Origin: Flavobacterium kingsejongi
GTDB taxonomy: Bacteria; Bacteroidota; Bacteroidia; Flavobacteriales; Flavobacteriaceae
Reading direction: 5' to 3'
Length of the DNA: 64,000 nt
Assembly: GCF_003076475.1 (NCBI RefSeq)
Contig: NZ_CP020919.1
Coordinates: forward strand, 2,108,001 to 2,172,000
Below the pieces are notes generated by a model, which saw only the letters and a list, made by a program, of their open reading frames with translations, did not search any database and was not told where the DNA came from. A program made the translations under genes and the position numbers. Below are positions 53,996-63,203 of this stretch, piece by piece (position 1 is the stretch's first letter; each line of letters starts with the position of its first letter).

Positions 53996-55324
53996 ATGAC
54001 ATTGAATATTCAAGAACTGAACAAAAAACACCCAAGTGATATTGCTGAAGCCATTGCTAAACTTAGCAAAAGCGAACAGGCACTTTCTTTTCTCATGCTT
54101 TCCGGAGTAGTCGAAGGGGAAGTTTTTGCCTATTTTGATAAAGATACTCAGGAAAATATATTAAAAAGCCTCGGTTCCAACGAGATTGTTGAGATCCTTA
54201 AAACCATGTCGCCTGATGACCGGACCCAGTTATTCTCTGATTTTCCGGATCATATTGTGAAAAAGGCGGTGAATTTATTACCTGAGGAAGAAAGAAAAAT
54301 AGCTCTCACACTTATCGGATATGATGAGAAAAGTGTGGGAAGGATGATGACACCTTATTATATCCAGGCCAATAAAGAATGGACCATCCGGCAGACTTTG
54401 TCCCACATTAAAAAAAATGGGCAGAAGGCAGAAACACTCAATTTCGTGTATGTGGTAGATGAAGCCCTCCGGCTCATCGATGATATCCGGATCGGGAACA
54501 TTCTTATGGCTGATGAAGATGACACTATCGAATCCGTAATGGGAAACCATTATGTCGCTTTATATGCAACGCAAAATGTGGAAGAAGCCATTACCATATT
54601 TGAAAAATACGACCGTGCAGCCTTACCGGTGATTTCGGATAACGGAATTTTGGTAGGGATTGTTACATCAGATGATATCTTGGACCAGGTAGAAAAAAGA
54701 GATACGGAAGACATCCAGAAATTCGGTGGACTGGAAGCTTTGGAACTTCCCTACGTGAAAACACATCTTTTGGAGATGATTAAAAAACGTGCCGGATGGC
54801 TCGTGGTTTTGTTTCTCGGAGAAATGCTTACCGCTTCGGCAATGGGCTATTTTGAAGGTGAAATTGATAAAGCTGTCGTGCTGGCGTTGTTCATTCCTTT
54901 GATTATCTCCAGTGGGGGAAATTCCGGATCACAAGCTGCAACACTAATTATCCGTGCGATGGCATTGAAAGAGTTAAAGCTCAAAGATTGGTGGTACGTG
55001 ATGAAACGGGAAATCTCTTCCGGCTTCATGCTGGGGTCTATTTTGGGAATTATAGGATTTCTGAGGATAATGATCTGGCAGGAATCAGGATTGTATGACT
55101 ATGGCGTATATTGGGAGCCTGTAGCATTCACAGTATCCTTATCATTGGTATTTATAGTGTTATGGGGTACATTATCCGGGTCAATGATTCCGTTCGTTTT
55201 GAAACGGCTGGGACTTGATCCTGCAACATCATCAGCACCATTTGTGGCGACACTGGTAGATGTGACCGGATTGATTATTTACTTCTCCATCGCTTCTGTA
55301 ATATTGAGCGGTAAACTATTATAA
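53996..55324 (+). CDS. mgtE: Magnesium transporter MgtE
   Basis: A 442-aa inner-membrane Mg2+ channel/transporter. The N-terminal superhelical domain (about 1-125; IAEAIAKLSKSEQALSF, ILKTMSPDDRTQLFSDFP) and paired CBS domains (about 130-250; MTPYYIQANKEWTIRQTL, YDRAALPVISDNGILVGIV) form the cytosolic Mg2+ sensor. Five membrane helices follow, with SGGNSGSQAATLIIRAMAL near 307 and VATLVDVTGLIIYFSIA near 417, whose Asp lines the ion path. Length and order are standard. The long leader suggests control after transcription begins. Confidence 0.95.
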   Translation: MTLNIQELNKKHPSDIAEAIAKLSKSEQALSFLMLSGVVEGEVFAYFDKDTQENILKSLGSNEIVEILKTMSPDDRTQLFSDFPDHIVKKAVNLLPEEERKIALTLIGYDEKSVGRMMTPYYIQANKEWTIRQTLSHIKKNGQKAETLNFVYVVDEALRLIDDIRIGNILMADEDDTIESVMGNHYVALYATQNVEEAITIFEKYDRAALPVISDNGILVGIVTSDDILDQVEKRDTEDIQKFGGLEALELPYVKTHLLEMIKKRAGWLVVLFLGEMLTASAMGYFEGEIDKAVVLALFIPLIISSGGNSGSQAATLIIRAMALKELKLKDWWYVMKREISSGFMLGSILGIIGFLRIMIWQESGLYDYGVYWEPVAFTVSLSLVFIVLWGTLSGSMIPFVLKRLGLDPATSSAPFVATLVDVTGLIIYFSIASVILSGKLL

Positions 55325-55362
55325 AAAGAAAACCCTAAACGATTCGTTTAGGGTTTTCTTTT
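55324..55362. terminator. Bidirectional terminator between mgtE and rluF
   Basis: AAAAGAAAACCCTAAACG pairs fully with CGTTTAGGGTTTTCTTTT over ATT. It overlaps the last codons of the opposing pseudouridine synthase gene, which ends at 55348. Confidence 0.9.
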
Positions 55363-56163
55363 ATCATCAGATCGGTTAGTGTACCGTGTTGGTGCCGGTC
55401 GGCCAAAAGGCCTTGGAGCATTCTCTTTCGGTAAAGAACCTTCTTCGGTTTTAGTAGAGGGAGCAATTAACTGGTTTAATTCAGTAATTTCAGCCTCGGT
55501 CAGTTCACGATAGCGGCCTACAGGAATATCCAGGGAAATATTGATAATCCGGATTCTTTTCAGGGCGACAACTTCATAACCTAAATATTCACACATTCTT
55601 CGAATTTGCCGGTTCAATCCCTGGGTCAGGATAATTTTAAAAATGTATTTGCTTACCTGTTCCACCTTGCATTTTCGGGTTACCGTGTCTAAAATAGGAA
55701 CACCATTTCCCATCCGTTCTATAAAACGATCGGTTATCGGGCGGTTTACGGTAACAGTATATTCTTTTTCGTGATTGTTTCTTGCCCGTAATATTTTGTT
55801 GACAATATCGCCATCATCTGTCATAAAAATCAGTCCCTCACTCGCTTTATCCAATCGTCCGATTGGGAAGATACGCTTTGGGTAATTAATATAATCAACG
55901 ATATTGTTTGGCGTGTCAAGATTGGTAGTGCACTCAATGCCTACCGGTTTGTTAAAAGCCAGATAGATATTTTTGCCTCTTTTCTCCAATATAAGTTTAC
56001 CGTCAACGCGTACTTCATCATCAGGCGATACTTTAGTGCCCATTTCCGGTACGATACCATTGATGGTCACACGGCCTTCTTCAATAAGTTTGTCTGCCTC
56101 ACGGCGGGAGCAATAGCCGGTTTCTCCTAAAAATTTATTCAGACGTTTTAGATTCTCTTCCAT
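55348..56163 (-). CDS. rluF: 23S rRNA pseudouridine synthase (RluF-type)
   Basis: A 271-aa RNA-modifying enzyme. The N-terminal S4 RNA-binding domain (about 6-60; RLNKFLGETGYCSRREADKL) is followed by the RsuA-type catalytic domain with the active-site Asp in PIGRLDKASEGLIFMT near 103, and ends with GLNRQIRRMCEYLGYEV near 183. FNKPVGIECTTN and the overall pattern favour RluF (uridine 2604 of 23S rRNA) over RluB, but RluB or RsuA cannot be excluded. The last 40 residues are a basic, Pro-rich tail. Confidence 0.9.
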   Translation of the reverse strand: MEENLKRLNKFLGETGYCSRREADKLIEEGRVTINGIVPEMGTKVSPDDEVRVDGKLILEKRGKNIYLAFNKPVGIECTTNLDTPNNIVDYINYPKRIFPIGRLDKASEGLIFMTDDGDIVNKILRARNNHEKEYTVTVNRPITDRFIERMGNGVPILDTVTRKCKVEQVSKYIFKIILTQGLNRQIRRMCEYLGYEVVALKRIRIINISLDIPVGRYRELTEAEITELNQLIAPSTKTEEGSLPKENAPRPFGRPAPTRYTNRSDDKRKP

Positions 56164-56195
56164 ACAGCAAAAATAAGTATTTAGATCGTGGTTTG

Positions 56196-57203
56196 TTAGT
56201 GTGCTTTATTGAGGAATAAAATCAAATCGATAATACGGGACGAATACCCGATTTCGTTGTCATACCATCCCACAACTTTTACCATTTTGTCAATAACAGA
56301 AGTCAGTTGCGCATCGAAAAGGCAGGAATTAGGATTGCCAATGATATCTACAGATACAATAGGGTCTTCCGTATAGCTTAATATGCCTTTAAGGCTGTTT
56401 TCGGCAGCATGTTTAAAAGCAGCATTAATCTCTTCAATGCTTACTTCCCGGGTAACATAGCAGGTAATATCGGTTAGGGAGCCGTCCGGTACAGGTACGC
56501 GTATGCCGCTACCTCCAATTTTATCATTCAGTTCCGGGAAAATTTTATTTAGTGCTTTTGCTGCACCGGTAGTGGTGGGAACAATAGATTGTGCAGCACC
56601 CCTTGCTCTTCGCAGGTCCTTATGGGGCTGGTCATGCAGGCTCTGGTCTGTCGTATAGGAATGTACTGTCGTGATGTAGGCCTGTTTGATACCGCAAAGC
56701 TCATTGATGACTTTAATCATCGGTGCAGCATTATTAGTGGTACAGCTTGCATTGGATACTATGGTTTCAGAACCGTCAAGGATGTGTTCGTTAACGCCTA
56801 AAACTACGGTTTTAATCTGGTCGGTTTCTGCGGGTGCCGAAAGGATTACTTTCTTCGCGCCAGCAATAATATGGGCATTGATATCCTCAAAGGATTTATA
56901 TTTCCCGGTCGATTCAATTACGAAATCAATATCCAGGGCTTTCCAGTCCAGGTTAGCGATTTTCTTTTCGTGAAAAAATAAATAAGGCTTTCCATCGATT
57001 AAGATCGCTTCTTCAGTATGAGTTACGTCTAATGGTAAAACACCATGAATGCTATCGTATTTGATAAGGTGTGCCATTGTCCGGTTGTCTGCGATATCGT
57101 TAATCGCTACCACCTCTATTTCGGGATGGGTTAAAAGCAAACGGAAAAGATTACGGCCAATTCTTCCGAATCCGTTAATGGCAACTTTGATTTTTGTATT
57201 CAT
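56196..57203 (-). CDS. gap: Type I glyceraldehyde-3-phosphate dehydrogenase
   Basis: A 335-aa cytosolic glycolytic enzyme. The NAD fold starts with AINGFGRIGRNLFR and has Asp in VAINDIADN, which favours NAD over NADP. The active-site Cys is in SNASCTTNNAAPM near 153, the catalytic His in TTVHSYTTDQSLHD near 180, and WYDNEIGYSSR near 316 closes the family pattern. It lies 9 nt downstream of lipA on the same strand, so the two are co-transcribed, an unusual pairing. Confidence 0.96.
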   Translation of the reverse strand: MNTKIKVAINGFGRIGRNLFRLLLTHPEIEVVAINDIADNRTMAHLIKYDSIHGVLPLDVTHTEEAILIDGKPYLFFHEKKIANLDWKALDIDFVIESTGKYKSFEDINAHIIAGAKKVILSAPAETDQIKTVVLGVNEHILDGSETIVSNASCTTNNAAPMIKVINELCGIKQAYITTVHSYTTDQSLHDQPHKDLRRARGAAQSIVPTTTGAAKALNKIFPELNDKIGGSGIRVPVPDGSLTDITCYVTREVSIEEINAAFKHAAENSLKGILSYTEDPIVSVDIIGNPNSCLFDAQLTSVIDKMVKVVGWYDNEIGYSSRIIDLILFLNKAH

Positions 57204-57212
57204 TTAAAGTGA

Positions 57213-58085
57213 CTAAAGAATATGTTTTTGGGCTTTATAAGAAGAACGTACCAAAGCACCACTCTCCACATGGCGGAAGCCAAGTTCAAGTCCTATTTTT
57301 TCGTATTTTTCAAATTGCTCCGGCGTGATAAATTCTTTTACCGGAAGGTGTTTTTTGCTCGGTTGCAGGTATTGTCCAATGGTAACCACATCAACTTTGG
57401 CATCGCGTAAGTCATGTAAAGTCTGGATTACTTCTTCTTCCGTTTCGCCCAGTCCAAGCATGATACCTGATTTTGTCCTATTGATACCTTGTTCTTTTAA
57501 ATATTTCAATACAGCAAGGCTACGGTCGTATTTCGCCTGAATCCGTACTTCACGGGTTAAGCGGCGAACTGTTTCCATGTTGTGGGAAACTACTTCCGGG
57601 TTGGCTTCAACAATACGGTCAATATTACGCTCTATTCCCTGGAAATCAGGAATTAGGGTTTCTAGTGTTGTATTAGGGTTCATCCGCCTGATGGCTTTAA
57701 CGGTTTCGATCCAGATGATGGAACCTCCATCTTTAAGGTCATCACGGTCTACACTGGTTACTACAGCATGTTTGATATTCATGATTTTAATGGAGCGGGC
57801 CACTTTTTCAGGCTCGTCCCAGTCAACCGTTTCCGGGCGTCCGGTTTTTACACCACAAAATCCACAGGAACGTGTGCATACATTTCCTAAAATCATAAAA
57901 GTAGCTGTTCCTTCTCCCCAGCATTCGCCCATATTAGGGCAGCTTCCTGAGGTACAGATGGTATTCAGTTTATATTTGTCGACCAAACCGCGAAGTTCAG
58001 TATATTTTTGACCCGTTGGGAGTTTTACCCGTAACCATTTTGGTTTTGGTGCAGGTAGTATATTGGTTTCTAAAACAGTTTCCAT
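57213..58085 (-). CDS. lipA: Lipoyl synthase
   Basis: A 290-aa radical SAM enzyme that inserts two sulfur atoms into octanoyl-protein to make the lipoyl cofactor. The start [16 protein letters not shown] at 58085 is preferred over the longer frame. Both iron-sulfur clusters are complete: the auxiliary cluster [12 protein letters not shown] near 44-55 and the radical SAM cluster CTRSCGFC near 70-77. The C-terminal Ser ligand is in VRSSYKA near 282. TATCTTTG on the minus strand at 58105-58112 is a likely -7 element, 20 nt upstream. gap follows at 9 nt. Confidence 0.96.
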   Translation of the reverse strand: METVLETNILPAPKPKWLRVKLPTGQKYTELRGLVDKYKLNTICTSGSCPNMGECWGEGTATFMILGNVCTRSCGFCGVKTGRPETVDWDEPEKVARSIKIMNIKHAVVTSVDRDDLKDGGSIIWIETVKAIRRMNPNTTLETLIPDFQGIERNIDRIVEANPEVVSHNMETVRRLTREVRIQAKYDRSLAVLKYLKEQGINRTKSGIMLGLGETEEEVIQTLHDLRDAKVDVVTIGQYLQPSKKHLPVKEFITPEQFEKYEKIGLELGFRHVESGALVRSSYKAQKHIL

Positions 58086-58104
58086 AGACACAATTTTCAA
58101 GCTA

Positions 58105-58112
58105 CAAAGATA
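58105..58112 (-). promoter_or_regulatory. Putative -7 element of the lipA-gap operon
   Basis: TATCTTTG on the minus strand, matching TAnnTTTG, about 20 nt upstream of the lipA start. Confidence 0.55.
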
Positions 58113-58206
58113 AGGAATGTTGTTGGAATGCATAAAATTTAACCAATAATTCGCAACAACGTTTCAGTACTGGAAAATCAATGCGTCCTATCGGGAGGTA
58201 AAATGA

Positions 58207-58234
58207 CAAAAGCAGGACTATTGTCCTGCTTTTG
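58207..58234 (-). terminator. Terminator of the tonB gene
   Basis: CAAAAGCAGGAC pairs with GTCCTGCTTTTG over TATT, just downstream of the TonB gene that ends at 58255. Confidence 0.85.
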
Positions 58235-58254
58235 TTGGCTTTATCATACTATGC

Positions 58255-59103
58255 TTATTGTACATTTACAGTAATGGGGAGGTTATAGGCAGTTCGTACT
58301 GCTTTGCCATTTTGCATTCCCGGTGTCCATTTGGTTTTGATGGATCGTAAAACACGGATGGCTTCCTGTCCTAATCCGTATCCCGGATCTTTAATCACCT
58401 GGATATTGGAGATGCTCCCGTCTCTTTCTACTACAAAATTCACATAAACGCGTGCAGTTGTTACTTTTTCTTCTGCACTGCTTGGTACTTTGAATTTACG
58501 GCCTACCTCACTAAGAAACTGTTTTATACCTCCGGGGTAGGTGGGCATTTTTTCAACAGCTGCAGTATTGTAAATAGTTCCTTCAGTATCACCGGTTCCG
58601 GTAGTAGCTCCCAGCACTTCAGGGCCGTTGCCTTCTCCGGCTCTTCCCAGTACCACACTGCCATTCTCGCTACCAATCACATCGGTGCTACCTGCTTTTG
58701 TGGTTTCCAATACCGCAACAGTCGGAAGCTCTTTCACGATTTCCGTTGTGTTGGTTACTACCGGAGCGACGTAGCTCGTCTGCGTTTGGATAGCTTTTGG
58801 GGCAACTGCCTTTGGAGCAGCCACAGGTTCAGTAGGAGCGGGTGGGTTATATATTTTTTGAAAATCAGTGACTACAAGAACATCATCTATCGTACGATTA
58901 GTAGGGATTACGATGGCCTCTTTCATGTAATTACTGATTACCGGAATACTAATAAAAGCAGCAATCAGGCAGGTGCCTAAAAGGAAAGCTTTTATTGTAG
59001 TTCTGTCATTTTCATTTCTGAGCTGATAGGCTCCGTAAGATTTGTTTCTGCCTTCAAAAACAAGATCATTCCAATTGGTTTTAAAAATAGTGAGATTTGA
59101 CAT
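58255..59103 (-). CDS. TonB-family energy transducer
   Basis: A 282-aa protein. The N-terminus faces the cytosol (FEGRNKSYGAYQLRNENDRT, a typical Bacteroidetes TonB start), one membrane segment lies at about 39-58 (FLLGTCLIAAFISIPVI), then a Pro/Ala-rich periplasmic linker (NPPAPTEPVAAPKAVAPKA), and a TonB C-terminal domain at about 195-282 (MPTYPGGIKQFLSEVGRKF, GYGLGQEAIRVLRSIKTKW). It should carry energy from an ExbBD complex to outer-membrane receptors, possibly those encoded in this window. No exbB or exbD is adjacent. It is single. Confidence 0.93.
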   Translation of the reverse strand: MSNLTIFKTNWNDLVFEGRNKSYGAYQLRNENDRTTIKAFLLGTCLIAAFISIPVISNYMKEAIVIPTNRTIDDVLVVTDFQKIYNPPAPTEPVAAPKAVAPKAIQTQTSYVAPVVTNTTEIVKELPTVAVLETTKAGSTDVIGSENGSVVLGRAGEGNGPEVLGATTGTGDTEGTIYNTAAVEKMPTYPGGIKQFLSEVGRKFKVPSSAEEKVTTARVYVNFVVERDGSISNIQVIKDPGYGLGQEAIRVLRSIKTKWTPGMQNGKAVRTAYNLPITVNVQ

Positions 59104-59329
59104 AACTATACGTTTTTAAGGTGAGATGAAATAGAGTGCTCTTGTTAAAATAACGAATAATATTTTGATATTATTGTGTACGTTTAGGAATAATTTACAA
59201 AACAAATCAAAAAAATGGATTTTTGAAAATAACTTGTTTGCGGTAGATGCTTAGTTGTATTTTAAAATAGAAATGGCCTGTCAGGGGTAGTGTCTTTGTA
59301 GTCAGTATTTTATAAAATCCTGCAGGAGA

Positions 59330-59884
59330 TTATATATGTCTTTTGGTGATAATTTCGGTGAGTAATTTTTTGGCCCGTAACAGTTTAATTTTAACATTAC
59401 TGAGGGGTTCCTTTAGTTCATCGGCAATTTCCTGATAACTCATTTCCTGAAAATAGCGGAGTTGGATTACTTCCTGGTAATTCGATTTAAGTTCCTTGAT
59501 GCATTGGAGTAGCATGGAAAGGTTTTGTTCGGTAATGAGTTTGTCCTCAGGGGAAGGAGCGGTGTCGGCTACGTTATAGGCTTGTTGGTCCTCCTGGTCG
59601 GTGATATCCAAGAAAAGATGGGATTTCTTTTTCCGCAACAGGTCGACATGGGCATTTTTGGCAATAGCAATCAGCCAGGTATTGAATTGAAATTCAGGGT
59701 TGTAGGTGGCTATCTTGTCAAAGGCCTTAGCGAAAGTTTCCAATGCAATATCTTCGGCATCCGTCTCGTTTTCAGTGCGCTTAAGCATAAAACCGTAGAC
59801 TTCATTCCAATAAAAATCCAATAGGGAAGTAAAGGCATTCTGGTCGCCTTTTTTTGCTTTTTCTATTTGAATGTTTATTTCCAA
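59330..59884 (-). CDS. ECF-type RNA polymerase sigma factor
   Basis: A 184-aa sigma-70 family factor. Region 2 is at about 20-90 (FYWNEVYGFMLKRTENETDAEDIALETF, shown here in parts only: DAEDIALETFAKAF, then FNTWLIAIAKNAHVDLLRKK). Region 4 is at about 125-180 (LKSNYQEVIQLRYFQEMSYQ, then IKLLRAKKLL). No anti-sigma gene is adjacent, unlike the FecI-type factor elsewhere in the window. Its start overlaps the end of the glycosyltransferase gene by 10 nt, so the two are translationally coupled. Confidence 0.9.
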   Translation of the reverse strand: MEINIQIEKAKKGDQNAFTSLLDFYWNEVYGFMLKRTENETDAEDIALETFAKAFDKIATYNPEFQFNTWLIAIAKNAHVDLLRKKKSHLFLDITDQEDQQAYNVADTAPSPEDKLITEQNLSMLLQCIKELKSNYQEVIQLRYFQEMSYQEIADELKEPLSNVKIKLLRAKKLLTEIITKRHI

Positions 59885-60981
59885 TGCATTGGTTTTGAGA
59901 AGGTGTTGGTGATGAAAATATTCAACTGGGTAAATACCATTATAAATTCAATTACAGGATACCAGTACATGACATCTTTTTCATTTAATTTTTTAGCCGC
60001 ATATCCCAAAGAGATATAAGCATAGGTATAACGTAAAAGTACAATAGGTAGTACAAATTTCCAGTTAAATTGAAAAGAAAATAACAGGATCGCCAGCAGT
60101 AAAAATAACAATTGGGAACTATAGAATAACCCCAGCTGCATTTTGTCAAACGTTTTATAAAATGAAGCTGTAGACGTATGCCTTCTTTTTTGTTGGAACC
60201 ATTCTTTGAAAGTGGTTTTGGGTTTCGATAATGTAAAACTTTCTGGGCTATAGCAAATAGCGGTATTTTTTCCGGTAGCGGCCTGGTTGATGAACAGGTC
60301 GTCATCACCCGAACGGATTTTCATGTGGTCGATAAAACCGTTCATATTGAAAAACTCCTCTTTTTTATACGCAAGATTTCTTCCCACGCCCATATAGGGA
60401 TGACCGGCTTTGGCCCAGCTGAAATATTGTACAGCCGTAAGTATGGTTTCAAAACGAATTATTTTGTTCAGGAATGATTTGGCTATTTTTTCATAAGCAC
60501 CATATCCCAATACAATAGTTTTTCGCAGGGTAAGCTGGGAGCTCATATTCGTGATCCAGTTTTTGGATAGCGGGTAACAATCGGCATCGGTAAACAGGAG
60601 GTAATCTTTTTTGGCAGCTTTGATCCCCAGGGTAAGGGCAAATTTTTTGTTGCCCCAAAAAGCTTCATTATTTTCTACATTTACGATACGCACATGCGCA
60701 TATTGTTTTTCGAATTCTTCAAAAATATCCAGTGTAGTATCGCTGGAAGCATCATTGATTAATATGATCTCATAATCCGGATAGTCCTGCTCTGCTAAAA
60801 GGGGGATGAAACGGGCAACATTATCTTCTTCATTTTTCGCACAAACGATTACGGAAATCGGAATTCGCTTCGGGGTAATTTTTTGCTCTTTGGCAAAAGA
60901 GAACTTTCCAAAAACAAAAATATAGTAGCAAAACTGGATTGCGGTGATTCCAATAAACAGATAAAAAATAATATTCAGCAT
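59875..60981 (-). CDS. Family 2 glycosyltransferase, membrane-bound
   Basis: A 368-aa processive-like GT2 enzyme. One N-terminal membrane helix (about 2-22) is followed by the GT-A domain: SVIVCAKNEEDNV near 45, ILINDASSDTTLD near 77, FTDADCYPLS near 130 (metal-binding Asp), GDDDLFINQA near 227 and QKRRHTST near 264 (acceptor-site QxxRW-like motif, with H for W). Two or three membrane helices end the protein. It should extend a glycan or lipid-linked sugar at the inner membrane; sugar and acceptor unknown. It is co-transcribed with the sigma factor gene downstream. Confidence 0.9.
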   Translation of the reverse strand: MLNIIFYLFIGITAIQFCYYIFVFGKFSFAKEQKITPKRIPISVIVCAKNEEDNVARFIPLLAEQDYPDYEIILINDASSDTTLDIFEEFEKQYAHVRIVNVENNEAFWGNKKFALTLGIKAAKKDYLLFTDADCYPLSKNWITNMSSQLTLRKTIVLGYGAYEKIAKSFLNKIIRFETILTAVQYFSWAKAGHPYMGVGRNLAYKKEEFFNMNGFIDHMKIRSGDDDLFINQAATGKNTAICYSPESFTLSKPKTTFKEWFQQKRRHTSTASFYKTFDKMQLGLFYSSQLLFLLLAILLFSFQFNWKFVLPIVLLRYTYAYISLGYAAKKLNEKDVMYWYPVIEFIMVFTQLNIFITNTFSKPMHWK

Positions 60982-61007
60982 ATAGGCTTATCGTTTTTTT
61001 AAGTGTG

Positions 61008-61015
61008 CAAATGTA
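61008..61015 (-). promoter_or_regulatory. Putative -7 element of the glycosyltransferase-sigma operon
   Basis: TACATTTG on the minus strand matches TAnnTTTG, 26 nt upstream of the glycosyltransferase start. It lies about 140 bp from the IS256-type insertion, so the IS does not break it. Confidence 0.55.
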
Positions 61016-61147
61016 CAACTCAAATATGGAATATTAGAATGGAAAAGGTAATAAAAAGGGCTAACTGTGAGCTTATTTTTGAAGTATAAAATAGCGTAGA
61101 AATAGGAATAAGGCATGAGTCGTTTTTTTGATCAGGGTAATTTAGGC

Positions 61148-61154
61148 ATTCAGT
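61148..61154. repeat. Target-site duplication, left copy (ATTCAGT)
   Basis: ATTCAGT directly outside the left end of the IS256-type element; the same seven bases occur at 62538-62544 on the right. Confidence 0.75.
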
Positions 61155-62537
61155 GGGAGTAGTCGTTAGATTGTGTAAACGTAGAAATTGATTTTAATTT
61201 GATTTGAGATTTTAAGGCTTAGCCAAAAAACAACAGATCATTAAGTATAGAATTTAAAAGAACTACATTTAAATAATTTAAAAAGAGCGGATTATGATCG
61301 AAGATGGTAAATTACCCAAAGATTTTGCAAAGCAATTTAAAAACAAAGAAGACTTCCATACTTTTTTTCAAGACCTGTATAAACAAGGCATTGAACAGCT
61401 ACTCCAGGGAGAATTGGATGCTCATCTGGGATATGAGAAGCATAATATTGACGGATACAATACAGGCAATAGCCGTAATGGTTCTTTCTCAAAGAATATA
61501 AAATCAGAGACTTTGGGCAATATGGTCCTGGCTATTCCCCGGGATAGAAATGGTGAATTCGAGCCTCAGGTCATCGGAAAAGGCCAATCGATGAGTGAAA
61601 AGATTGAAGATGCTATTTTAGGAATGTACAGTCGTGGAATGACCCGTAGTGATATTGTAGAACAAGTTAAAGAAGTTTATGGGATATCAGTAAGTGAGTC
61701 CACGATTTCGACCATCTCTGATAGAATACTGGCTGATGTTGATTTATGGACTAAAAGGGCTTTAGAACCACAGTATCTGATTGTTTGGATGGATGCTGTG
61801 CATATGAAAGTAAGAACAGATGGGAAATATGAAAACCATGCAATTTACATTGTAATCGGACTAAAAACAGATGGTAAGAAAGAAGTATTAGGAATGTGGC
61901 TAAATAAAGAAGAGTCGGCTTCATTTTGGATGACTGTACTCTCTGACATAAAATCTCGTGGAGTAAAGGATATTCTCATTGCCTGTACAGATAACCTTAC
62001 CGGATTTACAAAAGCTATCAGAGGTGTTTTTCCAAATACAGAATCCCAGCTTTGCATTGTTCATCAAATAAGGAATAGCCTTAAGTTTGTAGTAGTTAAG
62101 GATAGAAAAGCATTTTGCAGTGCAATGAAAGAAGTATATACTGCAATAAATCAGGAAGAAGCCGTTTTAGCTCTGGCTGAATTTAAAAAAAACTGGGAAG
62201 CAAAATATAAATATGCCGTTTGCTCCTGGGAAAAGAATTGGGAAAATCTCATGCCTTTTTTGGCCTATCCTGCTGAAATCAGGAAAATAATGTACACCAC
62301 AAATACAATAGAAAACTTAAACAGGGGAATTAGAAAATATACCAAAACAAAAGTGCAGTTCCCAGATGAAAAAAGCGTCAAGAAATCAGTCTATTTAGCA
62401 ATACAAAATTGTGAAAAAAGCTGGATAAATGCAATACCAAGCTGGGGATTAATCATGAATCAGTTCTTGGTCATATTTGGAGAAAGGTGTAATATTAAAC
62501 ACTAAGAACTGTTTACACAAAATTTCGACCAGTCTCA
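61155..62537 (+). mobile_element. IS256-family insertion sequence, complete
   Basis: An element of about 1.38 kb with imperfect terminal inverted repeats. The left end (61155-61180) ends with TTGTGTAAAC; the right end (62511-62536), read inward, ends the same way, and 19 of 26 positions match. A single intact transposase lies between. The flanks carry a 7-base direct repeat ATTCAGT. Intact ORF, ends and target repeat together indicate a fairly recent insertion, into the spacer between the glycosyltransferase gene and the terminator of the 62585 gene. Confidence 0.9.
61294..62505 (+). CDS. IS256-family transposase
   Basis: A 403-aa transposase of the mutator-like type. The DDE residues are D in VWMDAVHMKV near 168, D in IACTDNLTGF near 233, and E in TNTIENLNRGIRKYTK near 343; the C/H motif is CIVHQIRNSLKFV near 258. 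The N-terminal half holds the usual LLQGELDAHLGYEKH and GMTRSDIVEQVKEVYGISVS (helix-turn-helix) blocks. The length is standard and the frame is unbroken, so the protein is probably active. Confidence 0.95.
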   Translation: MIEDGKLPKDFAKQFKNKEDFHTFFQDLYKQGIEQLLQGELDAHLGYEKHNIDGYNTGNSRNGSFSKNIKSETLGNMVLAIPRDRNGEFEPQVIGKGQSMSEKIEDAILGMYSRGMTRSDIVEQVKEVYGISVSESTISTISDRILADVDLWTKRALEPQYLIVWMDAVHMKVRTDGKYENHAIYIVIGLKTDGKKEVLGMWLNKEESASFWMTVLSDIKSRGVKDILIACTDNLTGFTKAIRGVFPNTESQLCIVHQIRNSLKFVVVKDRKAFCSAMKEVYTAINQEEAVLALAEFKKNWEAKYKYAVCSWEKNWENLMPFLAYPAEIRKIMYTTNTIENLNRGIRKYTKTKVQFPDEKSVKKSVYLAIQNCEKSWINAIPSWGLIMNQFLVIFGERCNIKH

Positions 62538-62544
62538 ATTCAGT
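62538..62544. repeat. Target-site duplication, right copy (ATTCAGT)
   Basis: The right partner of the ATTCAGT repeat at 61148-61154, directly outside the IS256-type element. Confidence 0.75.
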
Positions 62545-62552
62545 TAAAAAAC

Positions 62553-62577
62553 GGCGCCATTTGATTGCAATGGCGCC
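62553..62577 (-). terminator. Terminator of the small secreted protein operon
   Basis: GGCGCCATT pairs with AATGGCGCC; TTTTTT follows on the minus strand (62545-62551). It ends the two-gene operon at 62585-63563. Confidence 0.8.
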
Positions 62578-62584
62578 ATTATTT

Positions 62585-63199
62585 TTATTCCTCTGTGATT
62601 ACAATGTAGCTGGAAACATTTCCGTTGGTAGGGTTTATAACCTCTGTCCATACTGCTTTAAGTACCGTTCCCCAAGGTGTTGGCGATTGTAAAACGTCAT
62701 TGTAGGCGGTGCTATCGTAGAAGTTCAAGAAAAACTCACCTGTAGCATTGTTTTTATAACTCCTCTCGTCTTCTGTCATAGTATATTCTGTGTCATTGTA
62801 GCGTGAAGGATAAGTAAGATATCCTGCGACAACTGCATCACCGTTTCCGGCGGCCAATTTGATTTCATGCCATTTTTGAGAAGGACCATAGGTAGTCTGT
62901 GCAAGCTGTTTCGTTATTGTTGACCATGTGGTCCCGCTAAGGAGGACGCTTACTGTTGGGATTATGGGCAGGCTTGCAAAAGGTAAACCATTAAACGAGT
63001 TGTTAACGATCGTCATGTTGCTATAAGGTCCTACGGTATATAATGTCGTATAAACTAAAGGGTATCGATCATTGAGATCATGCGTTCGGGGTTCAAAACG
63101 TAAGTCGTAATCAGTTAAGTTGGATACATATAATGGTCTTCTTTGAGCAAATGAAAACAGGGAAACCAATAAACAAATAAATAGGGCTAATTTTTTCAT
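62585..63199 (-). CDS. Secreted protein of unknown function
   Basis: A 204-aa protein with a signal peptide (MKKLALFICLLVSLFSFAQ). The mature part is beta-rich and aromatic (PLYVSNLTDYDLRFEP, YTVGPYSNMTIVNNS, WHEIKLAAGNGDAVVAGYL) with no Cys and no T9SS sorting signal, so a periplasmic or released location is likely. I do not recognise the family. It is encoded 4 nt downstream of a small lipoprotein gene, so the two belong to one operon. Confidence 0.75.
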   Translation of the reverse strand: MKKLALFICLLVSLFSFAQRRPLYVSNLTDYDLRFEPRTHDLNDRYPLVYTTLYTVGPYSNMTIVNNSFNGLPFASLPIIPTVSVLLSGTTWSTITKQLAQTTYGPSQKWHEIKLAAGNGDAVVAGYLTYPSRYNDTEYTMTEDERSYKNNATGEFFLNFYDSTAYNDVLQSPTPWGTVLKAVWTEVINPTNGNVSSYIVITEE

Positions 63200-63203
63200 G
63201 ATT

